Below are positions 25,626 to 35,050 of a stretch of 64,000 nucleotides of DNA, in pieces. This DNA is from Amycolatopsis sp. FBCC-B4732. GTDB lineage: Bacteria > Actinomycetota > Actinomycetes > Mycobacteriales > Pseudonocardiaceae. The stretch covers positions 6,118,501 to 6,182,500 of the forward strand of contig NZ_CP095376.1 in assembly GCF_023008405.1 (NCBI RefSeq), written 5' to 3'. Positions within the stretch are counted from its first letter, which is position 1. Each line of letters starts with the position of its first letter. Under the pieces are notes generated by a model. It was not told where the DNA came from, did no database searches, and saw only the letters and a list, made by a program, of their open reading frames with translations. Made by a program: the position numbers and the translations under genes.

Positions 25626-27304
25626 TCCAGCCGCCAGAGGCCGCCGAGCACCTTCAGCAAGGTCTCCTGACGCTCTTCGAGGACGGCCGGGGTCCAGCCG
25701 TCCGACGCGAGCACCTGGGAAGTCAGCACGAACGGTGGCCAGCTCGTCTTCTCGAAGTACTTGGTCTTCTTCACCTCGAACTCGAGGTTGCTCGCCTGGG
25801 AGTTCTTCCGTTTCGACAGCAGGACGAGGTTCGCCAGGCGGTGCACCCAGTAGACCCGTTCCTGCGCGGTGAACGCGTGGGTCCACACGCTGTCCACGGC
25901 CGGGGACTGCGGGAGGACGTGCTCCACGCTGATCAGGGGGTAGCCGTCGTAGTTCGTTCCCCCGTCCGACAAGGCCGAGTCGAGGCGGAGCAGCACGTAC
26001 AGGCGGATCCTCGTCACCGTGTAGATCTCCGCGCCCAGCTTCGCCAGGGTTTCCGCCTGTTCGTCCCCGGAAAGCTGCAGCGGGGACTCCGGGGCGTAGA
26101 GGTCGCGGTCCTTCTCCAGCCAGTCGAGGACGCGGCCGTACCGCTCGACCCGGCGGGTGATGTCCACCCGGCGCACGAGCATGCTGGCGGCGAGGCGTTC
26201 GAGGTCGCCGAGGAAACGCAGCAATGACGCGGAGTCGGCGGTCGGCCGGCTGAAGTAGCTGATCGCCGGCGGGATCCAGTCCGTGTTGTCGAGCTGTTTC
26301 AGCCAGGCCAGGAGCCGGTTGATCTCCTCGGCGCCCGGTCCCCCGGCGTAGCTGGCGCTCCTGACCACCTCGAAAGCGTCCGAAAAGGGAACCAGCACGT
26401 CGTCGATGAACTTCTTGCCGTCGGGTACCCGGCTCAGCACGGACGCCCGGAATTCCTTGAGGATCGACTCCCGGGCCTTCGTCTTCGCGTACACCATCCG
26501 GATGTGGGAGAAGAGATCGCCGAAGTCGTTTCGGCCGAGGTCGTCTTCCTCCTGTGCCCACTTGGTGGTGTAGGCGTCTTGGTCGGCTTCCGGGATCTTG
26601 CCGATGATCTCCGACTTCAGGATGTCGGTGTGGGTGAGGTCCAGGCCGCGTTCGTTGAGGACCGAGAAGATCCGGTAGGCGGACTCGAAGTCGACGGTCG
26701 CCACGACGACGAGGTAGGTGTACATGTCGATGAACGAGACCAGCCGCTCGCGCTCCACCGTCTCGAGCGCGTTCAACCGGGTCTTGAACAGCAGCGCGTT
26801 CTCGACCAGCCGGAGCCGACTGTCCGGCGTCACGTTCCGGAGGTCCGGCAGCAGGTCGTTGCCGGATCGCTCCTGGATGTACTTTTCGAAGAAGCCCTGG
26901 TCCTGATCCCGCAGCCGGAGCCGCGGCTGGTCGGCGGTGCCCTTGATCGGGTCGCCCTTCTGGAAGATGCGCTTCTCGAGCGAAGCGGCGAACTCCGGCG
27001 AGACCTGTTCGCGGAGGACGCTGTAGAGCACCGTCAAGGTGGTGAGGCGCTGCTGTCCGTCGACCACCTCGGCGAGCGCCTGCTTTTCCGCTTTGACGAG
27101 GACGATGCTCCCCAGGAAGTAGGGATCCGATTCGGACAGCGAGTCTCTCGACCGGGAAGCGGCCAGGAGATCGTCGAACATCTCACCGGCCTGCTCCGTC
27201 GTCCACGCGTACGGGCGCTGGTAACGAGGGATGGTGAATTGGTAGGCGTCGTCGAAGATCTCGCCGACGGTGTGCTCCGCTGCTTGGATTTTGGTCCCGG
27301 CCAT
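25610..27304 (-). CDS. DUF262-DUF1524 (GmrSD-like) restriction protein
   Basis: 564 aa. N-terminal DUF262: IPRYQRPYAWTTEQ, then the nucleotide-handling motif EVVDGQQRLTTLTVLY (VDGQQR). The long helical middle is followed by a C-terminal DUF1524 HNH-type nuclease: SVEHVLPQSP and HRLANLVLLSKRKNSQASN (His ... Asn ... ASN). This is the full GmrS-GmrD architecture in one chain, known in type IV restriction of glucosylated-hydroxymethylcytosine phage DNA; the target of this protein is inferred. The ATG at 27304 starts MAGTKIQAAEHTVGE. It is the single gene between two 18-bp direct repeats and shares its C-terminal AAAS-stop with GlnD, as expected of an insertion. Confidence 0.88.
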   Translation of the reverse strand: MAGTKIQAAEHTVGEIFDDAYQFTIPRYQRPYAWTTEQAGEMFDDLLAASRSRDSLSESDPYFLGSIVLVKAEKQALAEVVDGQQRLTTLTVLYSVLREQVSPEFAASLEKRIFQKGDPIKGTADQPRLRLRDQDQGFFEKYIQERSGNDLLPDLRNVTPDSRLRLVENALLFKTRLNALETVERERLVSFIDMYTYLVVVATVDFESAYRIFSVLNERGLDLTHTDILKSEIIGKIPEADQDAYTTKWAQEEDDLGRNDFGDLFSHIRMVYAKTKARESILKEFRASVLSRVPDGKKFIDDVLVPFSDAFEVVRSASYAGGPGAEEINRLLAWLKQLDNTDWIPPAISYFSRPTADSASLLRFLGDLERLAASMLVRRVDITRRVERYGRVLDWLEKDRDLYAPESPLQLSGDEQAETLAKLGAEIYTVTRIRLYVLLRLDSALSDGGTNYDGYPLISVEHVLPQSPAVDSVWTHAFTAQERVYWVHRLANLVLLSKRKNSQASNLEFEVKKTKYFEKTSWPPFVLTSQVLASDGWTPAVLEERQETLLKVLGGLWRLEAAAS

Positions 27305-27353
27305 GCGGAAGATCTCGGTGAGCGGGCACCGGTCGTTACAGCCGTTACCGCAT

Positions 27354-27387
27354 TGTTCGGAGCCGCGGGTCCGCGCGGCTCCGAACA
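27354..27387 (-). terminator. Terminator after glnD
   Basis: Perfect 14-bp stem (27354-27367 with 27374-27387), 6-nt loop, 8 bp after the glnD stop. It separates amt-glnK-glnD transcription from the DUF262 gene, whose own promoter must lie in the ~50 bp after it. It falls inside the segment bracketed by the 18-bp repeats. Confidence 0.85.
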
Positions 27388-27392
27388 AACGC

Positions 27393-27410
27393 GCTTAGGA
27401 AGCCGCCGCC
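27393..27410. repeat. Right 18-bp direct repeat at the glnD 3' end
   Basis: Identical to 25608-25625 and covering the last five codons and the stop of glnD. Gene 3' ends are common integration targets because the duplication rebuilds the coding sequence. Confidence 0.6.
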
Positions 27411-29710
27411 AGGACGGCTTGTTCCACCTCTCGGCGCCAGCCCGGTTCGATGCGGCCGCTGCGGGGGGTCACCGCGAACGAGTCCACCACCGCTCCGCCC
27501 AGTGTCGATGCCTTCGCCCAGCGGACCTCCGCGTCGCACCTCCGCAACGCGCCCGCCACCCGGAACAGGAGGCCGATGCGGTCGGCCGCGCGCAGCTCCA
27601 GGACCACCGTGTCCGGGCCCGTTGCCTCGTCGTCGAACCACAGGACCTTCGGCGCCACCGAAGCCGCCGACGGGGAGCCGTAGTCGCGTTCCTTCGCCGC
27701 CAGGCGCTGGGTCAGGGGCAGGGTGCCCGCGACCGCCCGGGCGAACTGCTCGCGCAGCAGCGTCGCGTCCGGCAAGGAGCCGAACTTCGGGGACGCCGTG
27801 AACACGCCCGCGCGGCCGCCGTCGTGGCCGCGCAGGACCGCCGCGTGGACCTCCAGGGAATTCAGCGCCAGTACGCCCGCCGCCGGGGCCAGGAGTTCCG
27901 CGCGGGCCGGGACCGCCAGCAGGACCGTCACGACCTTGCCGTGGGAGCTGATGCGGATCTGGCCCGTGCCCGACGCCACCGCCGACGCGACGAGTTCGCG
28001 TTGTTCGTCGTCCATCGGCGAAGGGGCCGTGAAACCCTTGCCGTGCAGCACTTCTTCGCAGCCCGACACCAGTTCCGCGAGCAGGCGCGCCTTCCAGTCC
28101 GTCCACACGCCCGGGCCGGTGGCCAGCGAATCCGCCTGCGTCAACGCGTGCAACAGCTCGACCAGGACCAGGTCGCTGTCCAGCGTCTTCACCACCCGCG
28201 CCACCGTGGCCGGCTCGCTGATGTCGCGCCGGGTCGCCGTGTGCGGCAGCAACAGGTGGTGGCGGACCATCGCCGACACCGTCGCGACGTCGGCCGGGCT
28301 GAGACCGAGGCGGGTCGCGACCTGGGCGGAGATCTTCGCGCCCAGCTCCGAATGATCGGCCTCGCGGCCCTTGCCGATGTCGTGCAGCAGCGCGCCGATC
28401 AGCAGCAGGTCCGGCCGCGCGACCGTGGTGGTCAGCTTGGCCGCCTCGACGCAGGTGCGCACGAGGTGGCGGTCGACCGTCCACTGGTGCACCGGCGAGC
28501 GCGGCGGCAGGTCGCGGACCGCGCCCCACTCGGGGAACAGCCGGGACCACAGGCCGGTCCGGTCGAGCGACTCGACCGCGTCGACCAGGCCCTCCCCCGC
28601 GCCCAGCAGCTCGACCAGCGCGTTCAACGCCTCCGCCGGCCACGGCGCGCGCAGCTCCGGCGCCGATTCCGCCAGCGCTTTCAACGTGCCGAGCGCGATC
28701 GGCTTCCCGGTGCGCGCCGACGCCGCGGCCACCCGCAGCAGCAGCGCCGGGTCCTTCGCCGGGACGGCGTCGCGGGCCAGCGCGACCTCGTTCCCGTGCA
28801 GCACCACGTTTTCCGCGAGCGGCGTCCGCGACGGACGGCGCCCGAACCGCGTCTTCGGCGGCTCCACAGTGGACCGGAGAGCCACGTCCAGCGCGTACGC
28901 GATGGTGCGGCCCGCGCCGGACAGCTTGCGGGCCAACGTGAACCGGTCGCCGAAGCCGAGTTCGGCGGCGACCAGCTCGGCCTCCGGCGCGGCCAGGACG
29001 TCCCGTTCGCGCCGGATCTCCCGCCGCAGTTCGGTGCGGACGTCGAGCAGGAGTTCCTTGGCCTCCAGCAGTTCTTCGCCCGGACGCGCGGTGAGCTGCG
29101 CCGCGGCCAGTGCTTCCAGGACGGCGAAGTCCCGCAGCCCGCCCCGGCCGTGCTTGAGGTCGGGTTCGGCGGACTGCGCGATCTCGCCGCTGCGGGCCCA
29201 GCGCTGCCGGACCGACGCCGTCATGTCCGGGATCTGCTTGCGCGCGGTGCGGCGCCACTGCTCGCGCGCCGCCGAAACCAGCCTGCCGCTCAGCTCGGCG
29301 TCCCCGGCGAGGTGCCGGGCGTCGAGCAGGCCCATCGCCACGCGAAGGTCCTCCGAAGCGACCTTCAGCGCTTCGCCGGGCGTGCGGACCGAGTGGTCCA
29401 GCCCGACTTTCGCGTCCCACAACGGGTACCAGAGCGCGTCCGCGATCTCGCCGACGCCGCTGTTGCCGTTGTGCACCAGCAGCAGGTCGAGATCGGAGAA
29501 CGGCACCAGCTCCCGGCGGCCGAGCCCGCCCACGGCGACCAGCGCGACACCCGGTTCCGCGGTGTCGACGCCGGCCGCCGAGGCTCCCCTGCCCAGCCAG
29601 AACTCGTAGAGGTCGACCAAGGCCGCCCGCAGTGCGGACGCCCCCAGCCTCCCGTGCCTGCCCTCGAGCAAACGCTCGGTGGCCTTGACCAGTTCGCCCC
29701 CGTCGGCCAT
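27395..29710 (-). CDS. glnD: [Protein-PII] nucleotidyltransferase GlnD
   Basis: 771-aa bifunctional regulator that modifies and demodifies the PII protein according to glutamine level; in actinobacteria the transferred group is AMP. Nucleotidyltransferase motif GGLGRRELVPFSDLDLLLVH near the N-terminus (about 62-80), the GlnE-like helical domain, the HD phosphohydrolase site LLIGALLHDIGKGREADHS, and C-terminal ACT domains (RISSHGKVVTVLLAVPAR; VVLELRAADRIGLLFRVAGAL). Third gene of amt-glnK-glnD, 10 bp after glnK. The extreme C-terminus lies in an 18-bp repeat. Confidence 0.95.
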   Translation of the reverse strand: MADGGELVKATERLLEGRHGRLGASALRAALVDLYEFWLGRGASAAGVDTAEPGVALVAVGGLGRRELVPFSDLDLLLVHNGNSGVGEIADALWYPLWDAKVGLDHSVRTPGEALKVASEDLRVAMGLLDARHLAGDAELSGRLVSAAREQWRRTARKQIPDMTASVRQRWARSGEIAQSAEPDLKHGRGGLRDFAVLEALAAAQLTARPGEELLEAKELLLDVRTELRREIRRERDVLAAPEAELVAAELGFGDRFTLARKLSGAGRTIAYALDVALRSTVEPPKTRFGRRPSRTPLAENVVLHGNEVALARDAVPAKDPALLLRVAAASARTGKPIALGTLKALAESAPELRAPWPAEALNALVELLGAGEGLVDAVESLDRTGLWSRLFPEWGAVRDLPPRSPVHQWTVDRHLVRTCVEAAKLTTTVARPDLLLIGALLHDIGKGREADHSELGAKISAQVATRLGLSPADVATVSAMVRHHLLLPHTATRRDISEPATVARVVKTLDSDLVLVELLHALTQADSLATGPGVWTDWKARLLAELVSGCEEVLHGKGFTAPSPMDDEQRELVASAVASGTGQIRISSHGKVVTVLLAVPARAELLAPAAGVLALNSLEVHAAVLRGHDGGRAGVFTASPKFGSLPDATLLREQFARAVAGTLPLTQRLAAKERDYGSPSAASVAPKVLWFDDEATGPDTVVLELRAADRIGLLFRVAGALRRCDAEVRWAKASTLGGAVVDSFAVTPRSGRIEPGWRREVEQAVLAAAS

Positions 29711-29720
29711 CCCCGTCGCC

Positions 29721-31444
<1,724 letters not shown>

Positions 31445-31548
31445 ATCGTCCTCCCGTGCCCTGGGTTCGTGCGTTGGCAGTTTTGGCGCGCGGTGTTTCA
31501 CGGGGCGGCGCGAGAGGTTTCACCCGCGTGAACTGTCCGCGCCGGGTT

Positions 31549-31564
31549 GTTACGGACAGGTTTC
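31549..31564 (-). promoter_or_regulatory. Candidate GlnR box upstream of amt
   Basis: On the minus strand: GAAAC-n6-GTAAC (plus strand GTTAC at 31549-31553, GTTTC at 31560-31564). These match the two half-site types of the actinobacterial GlnR box with the expected 6-nt spacing. amt-glnK-glnD is a known GlnR target. The divergent rlmA start is 54 bp on the other side. Only one box pair is visible. Confidence 0.4.
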
Positions 31565-31617
31565 CGGAGACCTGTGCTGAAGTGTCCGGTTGCTTTACGC
31601 CGTGGTCGAATAGCCCC

Positions 31618-32472
31618 ATGACGGCGAGCGGCCCCGGTAATGACCCACTGCCACCCCGAGTGGTGGAGGCGTTGCGGTGTTCGGTCTGCGGTGACCTGAT
31701 CGGGCTAGCCGATCGCACGCTGCGTTGCGGGAACCGCCACTCTTTCGATCTAGCGCGACAGGGTTACGTGAACTTGTTGCACGCGCGAATCCCAGCGGGG
31801 ACGGCGGACACCGCGGAGATGGTCGCGGCCCGCGCGGACTTCCTCGCGTCGGGCGCTTACCGTGGCCTCGCCGACGAGCTGGCGCGGGCGTGCGCGGAGG
31901 CCGACGACCTAGTCGTCGATGCGGGCGCGGGCACCGGCTACTACCTGGCGCGGGTGCTGGACGCGTCCGGCGCGTTCGGCCTCGCGCTGGACGTCTCGGC
32001 GGCCGCGTTGAAACGGGCGGCCCGCGCCCACCCGCGGCTGGGCGCGGCGGTGTGGAACCTGTGGGAGCCGTGGCCGGTGGGCGACGAAGTGGCGTCGGTC
32101 GTGCTGAACGTCTTCGCGCCGCGCAACGGGCCGGAGTTCCACCGCGTGCTGCGCCCCGGCGGCCTGCTGGTCGTGGCCGCCCCCGCGCCGGACCACCTGC
32201 GCGAGCTGGGCGACCTGGTGCTGGCGGTCGACGAGCGCAAGGACGAGCGCCTGGACGGCACCCTCGGCGAGTACTTCGCGCGGACGGGCCGCACGGCGGT
32301 CCGCCAGGAGGTCGAGCTGTCCCCGGAGCAGGTGCGGCAGGTGGTCGGGATGGGGCCGGCGGCGTTCCACCTGGACCGCGGTGACCGCCGGGCGCGGCTG
32401 GCGGCGTTGAGCGAGCCCCAGGTCGTGACGGTGTCGTTCACGGTGTCGACCTACCGGCGTCTGGAAGGGTGA
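31618..32472 (+). CDS. 23S rRNA (guanine-N1)-methyltransferase, RlmA/TlrB type
   Basis: 284-aa SAM-dependent enzyme. N-terminal zinc finger CSVCGDLIGLADRTLRCGNRHSFD (C-x2-C ... C-x3-H) and QGYVNLL are hallmarks of RlmA enzymes, followed by the Rossmann SAM site VVDAGAGTGYYLARVL and NVFAPRNGPEFHRVLRPGG. Gram-positive relatives methylate G748 and can give macrolide (tylosin) resistance; that activity is inferred here. The ATG at 31618 is used because the open frame upstream has no similarity. The next gene starts 4 bp after its stop. Confidence 0.87.
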   Translation: MTASGPGNDPLPPRVVEALRCSVCGDLIGLADRTLRCGNRHSFDLARQGYVNLLHARIPAGTADTAEMVAARADFLASGAYRGLADELARACAEADDLVVDAGAGTGYYLARVLDASGAFGLALDVSAAALKRAARAHPRLGAAVWNLWEPWPVGDEVASVVLNVFAPRNGPEFHRVLRPGGLLVVAAPAPDHLRELGDLVLAVDERKDERLDGTLGEYFARTGRTAVRQEVELSPEQVRQVVGMGPAAFHLDRGDRRARLAALSEPQVVTVSFTVSTYRRLEG

Positions 32473-32476
32473 AGGG

Positions 32477-33106
32477 GTGAAGCCCGACTGGACCGCCCCC
32501 GCGACCCGGCTCGCGGACGCGGAATGGGTCCGGGCCCGCATCGGCGGCGCGGCGAAGCTGTACGGGTGCGCGCGGCCGGAGGTGCTGGGCACGATCTGGT
32601 GGTACTCGCTCTCGTCGGTGCTGGTGGCGCCGGCTGTCGAGGGCCTGGTCGCCGGAAAGCTCGTGGACCCGTCGCTGGACGCCGTGGAGCTGGACCTCGT
32701 CGCCGACGGCCGGTTCCTCGGCGCGCGGTCCACCCGTGCGCTGGAGGGCGGTTTGCCCGAGCTGGGGGCGGCCTTCAAGGTCGCCCTCGGCACCGCGATC
32801 GGCACCATCGCCGCCGTCAGCGGGGCCCGGGAGCGCGCGCTGGGCGCCATCGCCACCGACTCGATCGGCAACCGGCTGCTCTGGACGTCCGATCCCGAGC
32901 GGGCGCTCACCCTGGCCGAGCCTTTGGTCGCGGCGATCGGGCTGGACCTGCCGAAGCCGCGGTTCGTGCGCGTCGGGCGCACCCCGGCGGTGCGGCGGGC
33001 GTCGTGCTGCCTCATCTATGAAGCAGGCAACCCCAAGTGCGTGAGCTGCCCGCGTCAGCCGCCCGCCGAGCGCGAAGCCCGCCTTCGCGCGGCGCTCAGT
33101 CGATGA
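32477..33106 (+). CDS. FhuF-like (2Fe-2S) siderophore-iron reductase C-terminal domain protein
   Basis: 209 aa, GTG start. The C-terminal pattern RRASCCLIYEAGNPKCVSCP gives C-C-x10-C-x2-C, the unusual 2Fe-2S site of FhuF-type ferric-siderophore reductases. The rest is helical, without membrane segments. Follows the rRNA methyltransferase by 4 bp and overlaps the convergent sigma-factor gene by 11 bp. No siderophore genes are nearby. Confidence 0.75.
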   Translation: MKPDWTAPATRLADAEWVRARIGGAAKLYGCARPEVLGTIWWYSLSSVLVAPAVEGLVAGKLVDPSLDAVELDLVADGRFLGARSTRALEGGLPELGAAFKVALGTAIGTIAAVSGARERALGAIATDSIGNRLLWTSDPERALTLAEPLVAAIGLDLPKPRFVRVGRTPAVRRASCCLIYEAGNPKCVSCPRQPPAEREARLRAALSR

Positions 33107-34055
33107 CGGCCAGCTCGAGCTTCGCCAGCCGGTCCGGGTCGGCGATGACGTCGATGCCCGTGATCCGGTCGTCCTCGACGCGGAACGCCAGGACCACCGC
33201 GAGCCGTCCTTCGCGGACCATGAGCAGGCCGGGCGCGCCGTCGACGAGGGCCAGTTCGCTCGCGCGGGCGCGTTCGGACGCCAGGATCGCGCCGCGGCGG
33301 ACGCTCTCGACGCCCTGAAGCACGATCGGCGCCGGCGTCGGGCCGGCGAAGCGGTCGGCGCGCAGGACGACGTCCGGGGCGAGGAGGGCGAGCAGCGCCT
33401 CGAAGTCGCCGCCGCGGGACGCCGCCAGGAACGCTTCGACGACCTTGCGCCGCCGGGGCAGGCCCGCGTCCGCGGCGGTCCCGCCCTTGCTGTGTCGATC
33501 GTTACCAATCCGACCGGCAGTCACGGCGGAACCGGTGCCCGTGGCAGAGCCGGCGCCGGACCGTGTCCGCCTGCTTTCGGCCGGATTGGTAACGCGGCGG
33601 CGGGCGCGGCTCGCGAGCTGCCGGGTCGCGGCCGGCGTCTTGCCGAGCATCGGCGCGATCTCCTCGAACGGCACCGCGAACATGTCGTGGAGCACGAAGG
33701 CGACGCGTTCGGCCGGGCCCAGCGCGTCGAGGACGACCAGCAGCGCGAGCCCGACTTCGTCGGCCAGCTCGGCTTCCTGCGCGGGATCACGGCGCTCGTC
33801 GTCGGGCTCGGGCCGCCCGTCGAGCGGTTCTTCGGGGTGGTTGCGCCGGGACCGCAGCGCGGAGAGGCACACGCGCGCGACGACGGTGGTCAGCCACGCG
33901 GGGACGTTGCCGATCTCGGCGGCGTCGGTGCGGTGGAACCGCAGCCACGCCTCCTGGACGGCGTCGTCGGCCTCGGCGGCCGACCCCAGCATCCGGTAGG
34001 CGACCGCGCGCAACCGCGGCCGCTCCCGCTCGAACCGCTCGGTCAGCGCGTCCAC
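33096..34055 (-). CDS. SigJ-like ECF sigma factor with SnoaL-like C-terminal domain
   Basis: 319 aa. Region 2: RLRAVAYRMLGSAAEADDAVQEAWLRF; region 4: LGPAERVAFVLHDMFAVPFEEIAPMLGKTPAATRQLASRARRRV; then a SnoaL/NTF2-like domain (VVEAFLAASRGGDFEALLALLAPDVVLRAD) that replaces an anti-sigma partner in the ECF41/SigJ group. Start: GTG 34055 with AGAGGA upstream (6-nt spacer). Between region 4 and SnoaL lies an unusual ~40-residue insert bounded by 13-bp inverted repeats at DNA level. No neighbouring carboxymuconolactone decarboxylase-type gene is seen, unlike many ECF41 loci. Confidence 0.87.
   Translation of the reverse strand: MDALTERFERERPRLRAVAYRMLGSAAEADDAVQEAWLRFHRTDAAEIGNVPAWLTTVVARVCLSALRSRRNHPEEPLDGRPEPDDERRDPAQEAELADEVGLALLVVLDALGPAERVAFVLHDMFAVPFEEIAPMLGKTPAATRQLASRARRRVTNPAESRRTRSGAGSATGTGSAVTAGRIGNDRHSKGGTAADAGLPRRRKVVEAFLAASRGGDFEALLALLAPDVVLRADRFAGPTPAPIVLQGVESVRRGAILASERARASELALVDGAPGLLMVREGRLAVVLAFRVEDDRITGIDVIADPDRLAKLELAVID
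33500..33594. repeat. 95-bp segment with 13-bp terminal inverted repeats inside the sigma gene
   Basis: CGTTACCAATCCG (33500-33512) and CGGATTGGTAACG (33582-33594) are perfect inverted repeats, A+T-richer than the surrounding. The segment matches the extra linker between sigma region 4 and the SnoaL domain and keeps the frame. Could be a small mobile-element relic or a stem that affects translation. Confidence 0.6.
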
Positions 34056-34155
34056 TCTGTTCCTCTCACCCGGGGTCACCGGAGTAGACCCCGCGGCGGC
34101 GGGCGATGTGACCGGAACGGGAGTGAGCCCGGTCATACCCGGTGGACGGCCGGTC

Positions 34156-34593
34156 TCAGACCACGCAGAACTCGTTGCCCTCGGGGTCCGCCAGCACGAA
34201 GTGGTCGGGGCGCCCGTCCAGGGTGTGCTCCTGGAGCACCGTCGCACCCGCCGCGGTGAGGCGGGCGATCGCCTCGACGACCCGCTCCCAGCGCGTCTCC
34301 CAGGGCACCTCGCGGCCGCCGCCGGCGTGGACGTCCAGGTGGAGGCGGTTCTTCGCGACCTTGCTCTCGGGGACCTTGAGGAAGCTCATGCTCGGCAGGA
34401 CGCCCTCGGGGTCGCTCAGGAACGCGCCGTCGTCCCACTCCGCCTCGGGCACGCCCTGCTGCTCGAACCACGCCTCCCAGCTCGCGCACCCCGGCGGGGG
34501 CGGGCGCTCGATGTAGCCGAGGGCCACCGCCCAGAACTTCGCCAGCGCGCGGGGTTCCGCGCAGTCGATCGTCAGGCTCCAGCGCACCGTCAC
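34156..34593 (-). CDS. VOC-superfamily (glyoxalase/bleomycin-resistance-like) protein
   Basis: About 145 aa. Beta-alpha-beta modules: VRWSLTIDCAEPRALAKFWAVALGYIERPPPPG and the second half RLHLDVHAGGGREVPWETRWERVVEAIARLTAAGA ... FVLADPEGNEFCVV, the standard VOC ending. The metal ligands His/Glu are suggested by HLDVH and EFCVV. GTG 34593 is chosen: TACCCT lies about 6 bp upstream, suggesting a leaderless transcript; GTG 34587 is an alternative. Substrate unknown. Confidence 0.8.
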   Translation of the reverse strand: MTVRWSLTIDCAEPRALAKFWAVALGYIERPPPPGCASWEAWFEQQGVPEAEWDDGAFLSDPEGVLPSMSFLKVPESKVAKNRLHLDVHAGGGREVPWETRWERVVEAIARLTAAGATVLQEHTLDGRPDHFVLADPEGNEFCVV

Positions 34594-34702
34594 GGGGGAA
34601 GGGTAGCCCCGCGCAGGCGCCGGCACCGCGCGTAACAAGAGCAGAGGGCCCGGCGACATCCCCGGCACGTTGCACCGGCCGAGAGGGTGGGCGAGCATTC
34701 GC

Positions 34703-35050
34703 ATGGACATCGCCGTTTCCGTGAACGATCCCGCGCTCCAGGAGTCGCTGCTCGACTGGTTGCGCGGCGACCCCGAGCTGAGACCGGCGGTGCGCAAGCG
34801 CTACGCCGCGCCGAAGCCGGGCGAGCTCGGGACGATCGCGGACGCGATCATGATCTCGGTCGGCAGCGGAGGCGCGCTGACCGTCCTCGCTTCCGCGGTG
34901 AAGGCCTGGGTGCAGCGGCCACGCGGCAAGCACGTCGTCGTCCGGGTGAGCCGGGGTGACCGCGTCGCGGAGATCGACGCCGAGCGAGTCGGGTCGGAGG
35001 ACATCGAAGCGATCCTCGACCGCGTGTTCCGGGAGGACGAATCGGCATGA
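34703..35050 (+). CDS. EACC1-like effector-associated constant component
   Basis: 115 aa, starts MDIAVSVNDPALQESLLDWLRGDPELR. The middle TIADAIMISVGSGGALTVLASAVKAWVQ is hydrophobic and glycine-rich, and the end is a beta-rich HVVVRVSRGDRVAEIDAERV ... DIEAILDRVF. The layout matches Effector-Associated Constant Component 1, a small domain encoded beside variable effectors (caspases, trypsins and others) in predicted multicomponent conflict systems of multicellular bacteria. Its stop overlaps the caspase start by 4 bp. Family assignment is from pattern memory, not from a search. Confidence 0.7.
   Translation: MDIAVSVNDPALQESLLDWLRGDPELRPAVRKRYAAPKPGELGTIADAIMISVGSGGALTVLASAVKAWVQRPRGKHVVVRVSRGDRVAEIDAERVGSEDIEAILDRVFREDESA

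Noticed and set aside
23978..26227. Long plus-strand reading frame across the repeat array and the diguanylate cyclase
   Set aside because: It is in a different frame from the GGDEF protein, and the repeat periods are not multiples of three, so it is not maintained.
25608..27410. Transposon target-site duplication
   Set aside because: 18 bp is too long for usual insertion sequences, and no transposase or terminal inverted repeats were seen; an att-like duplication explains it better.
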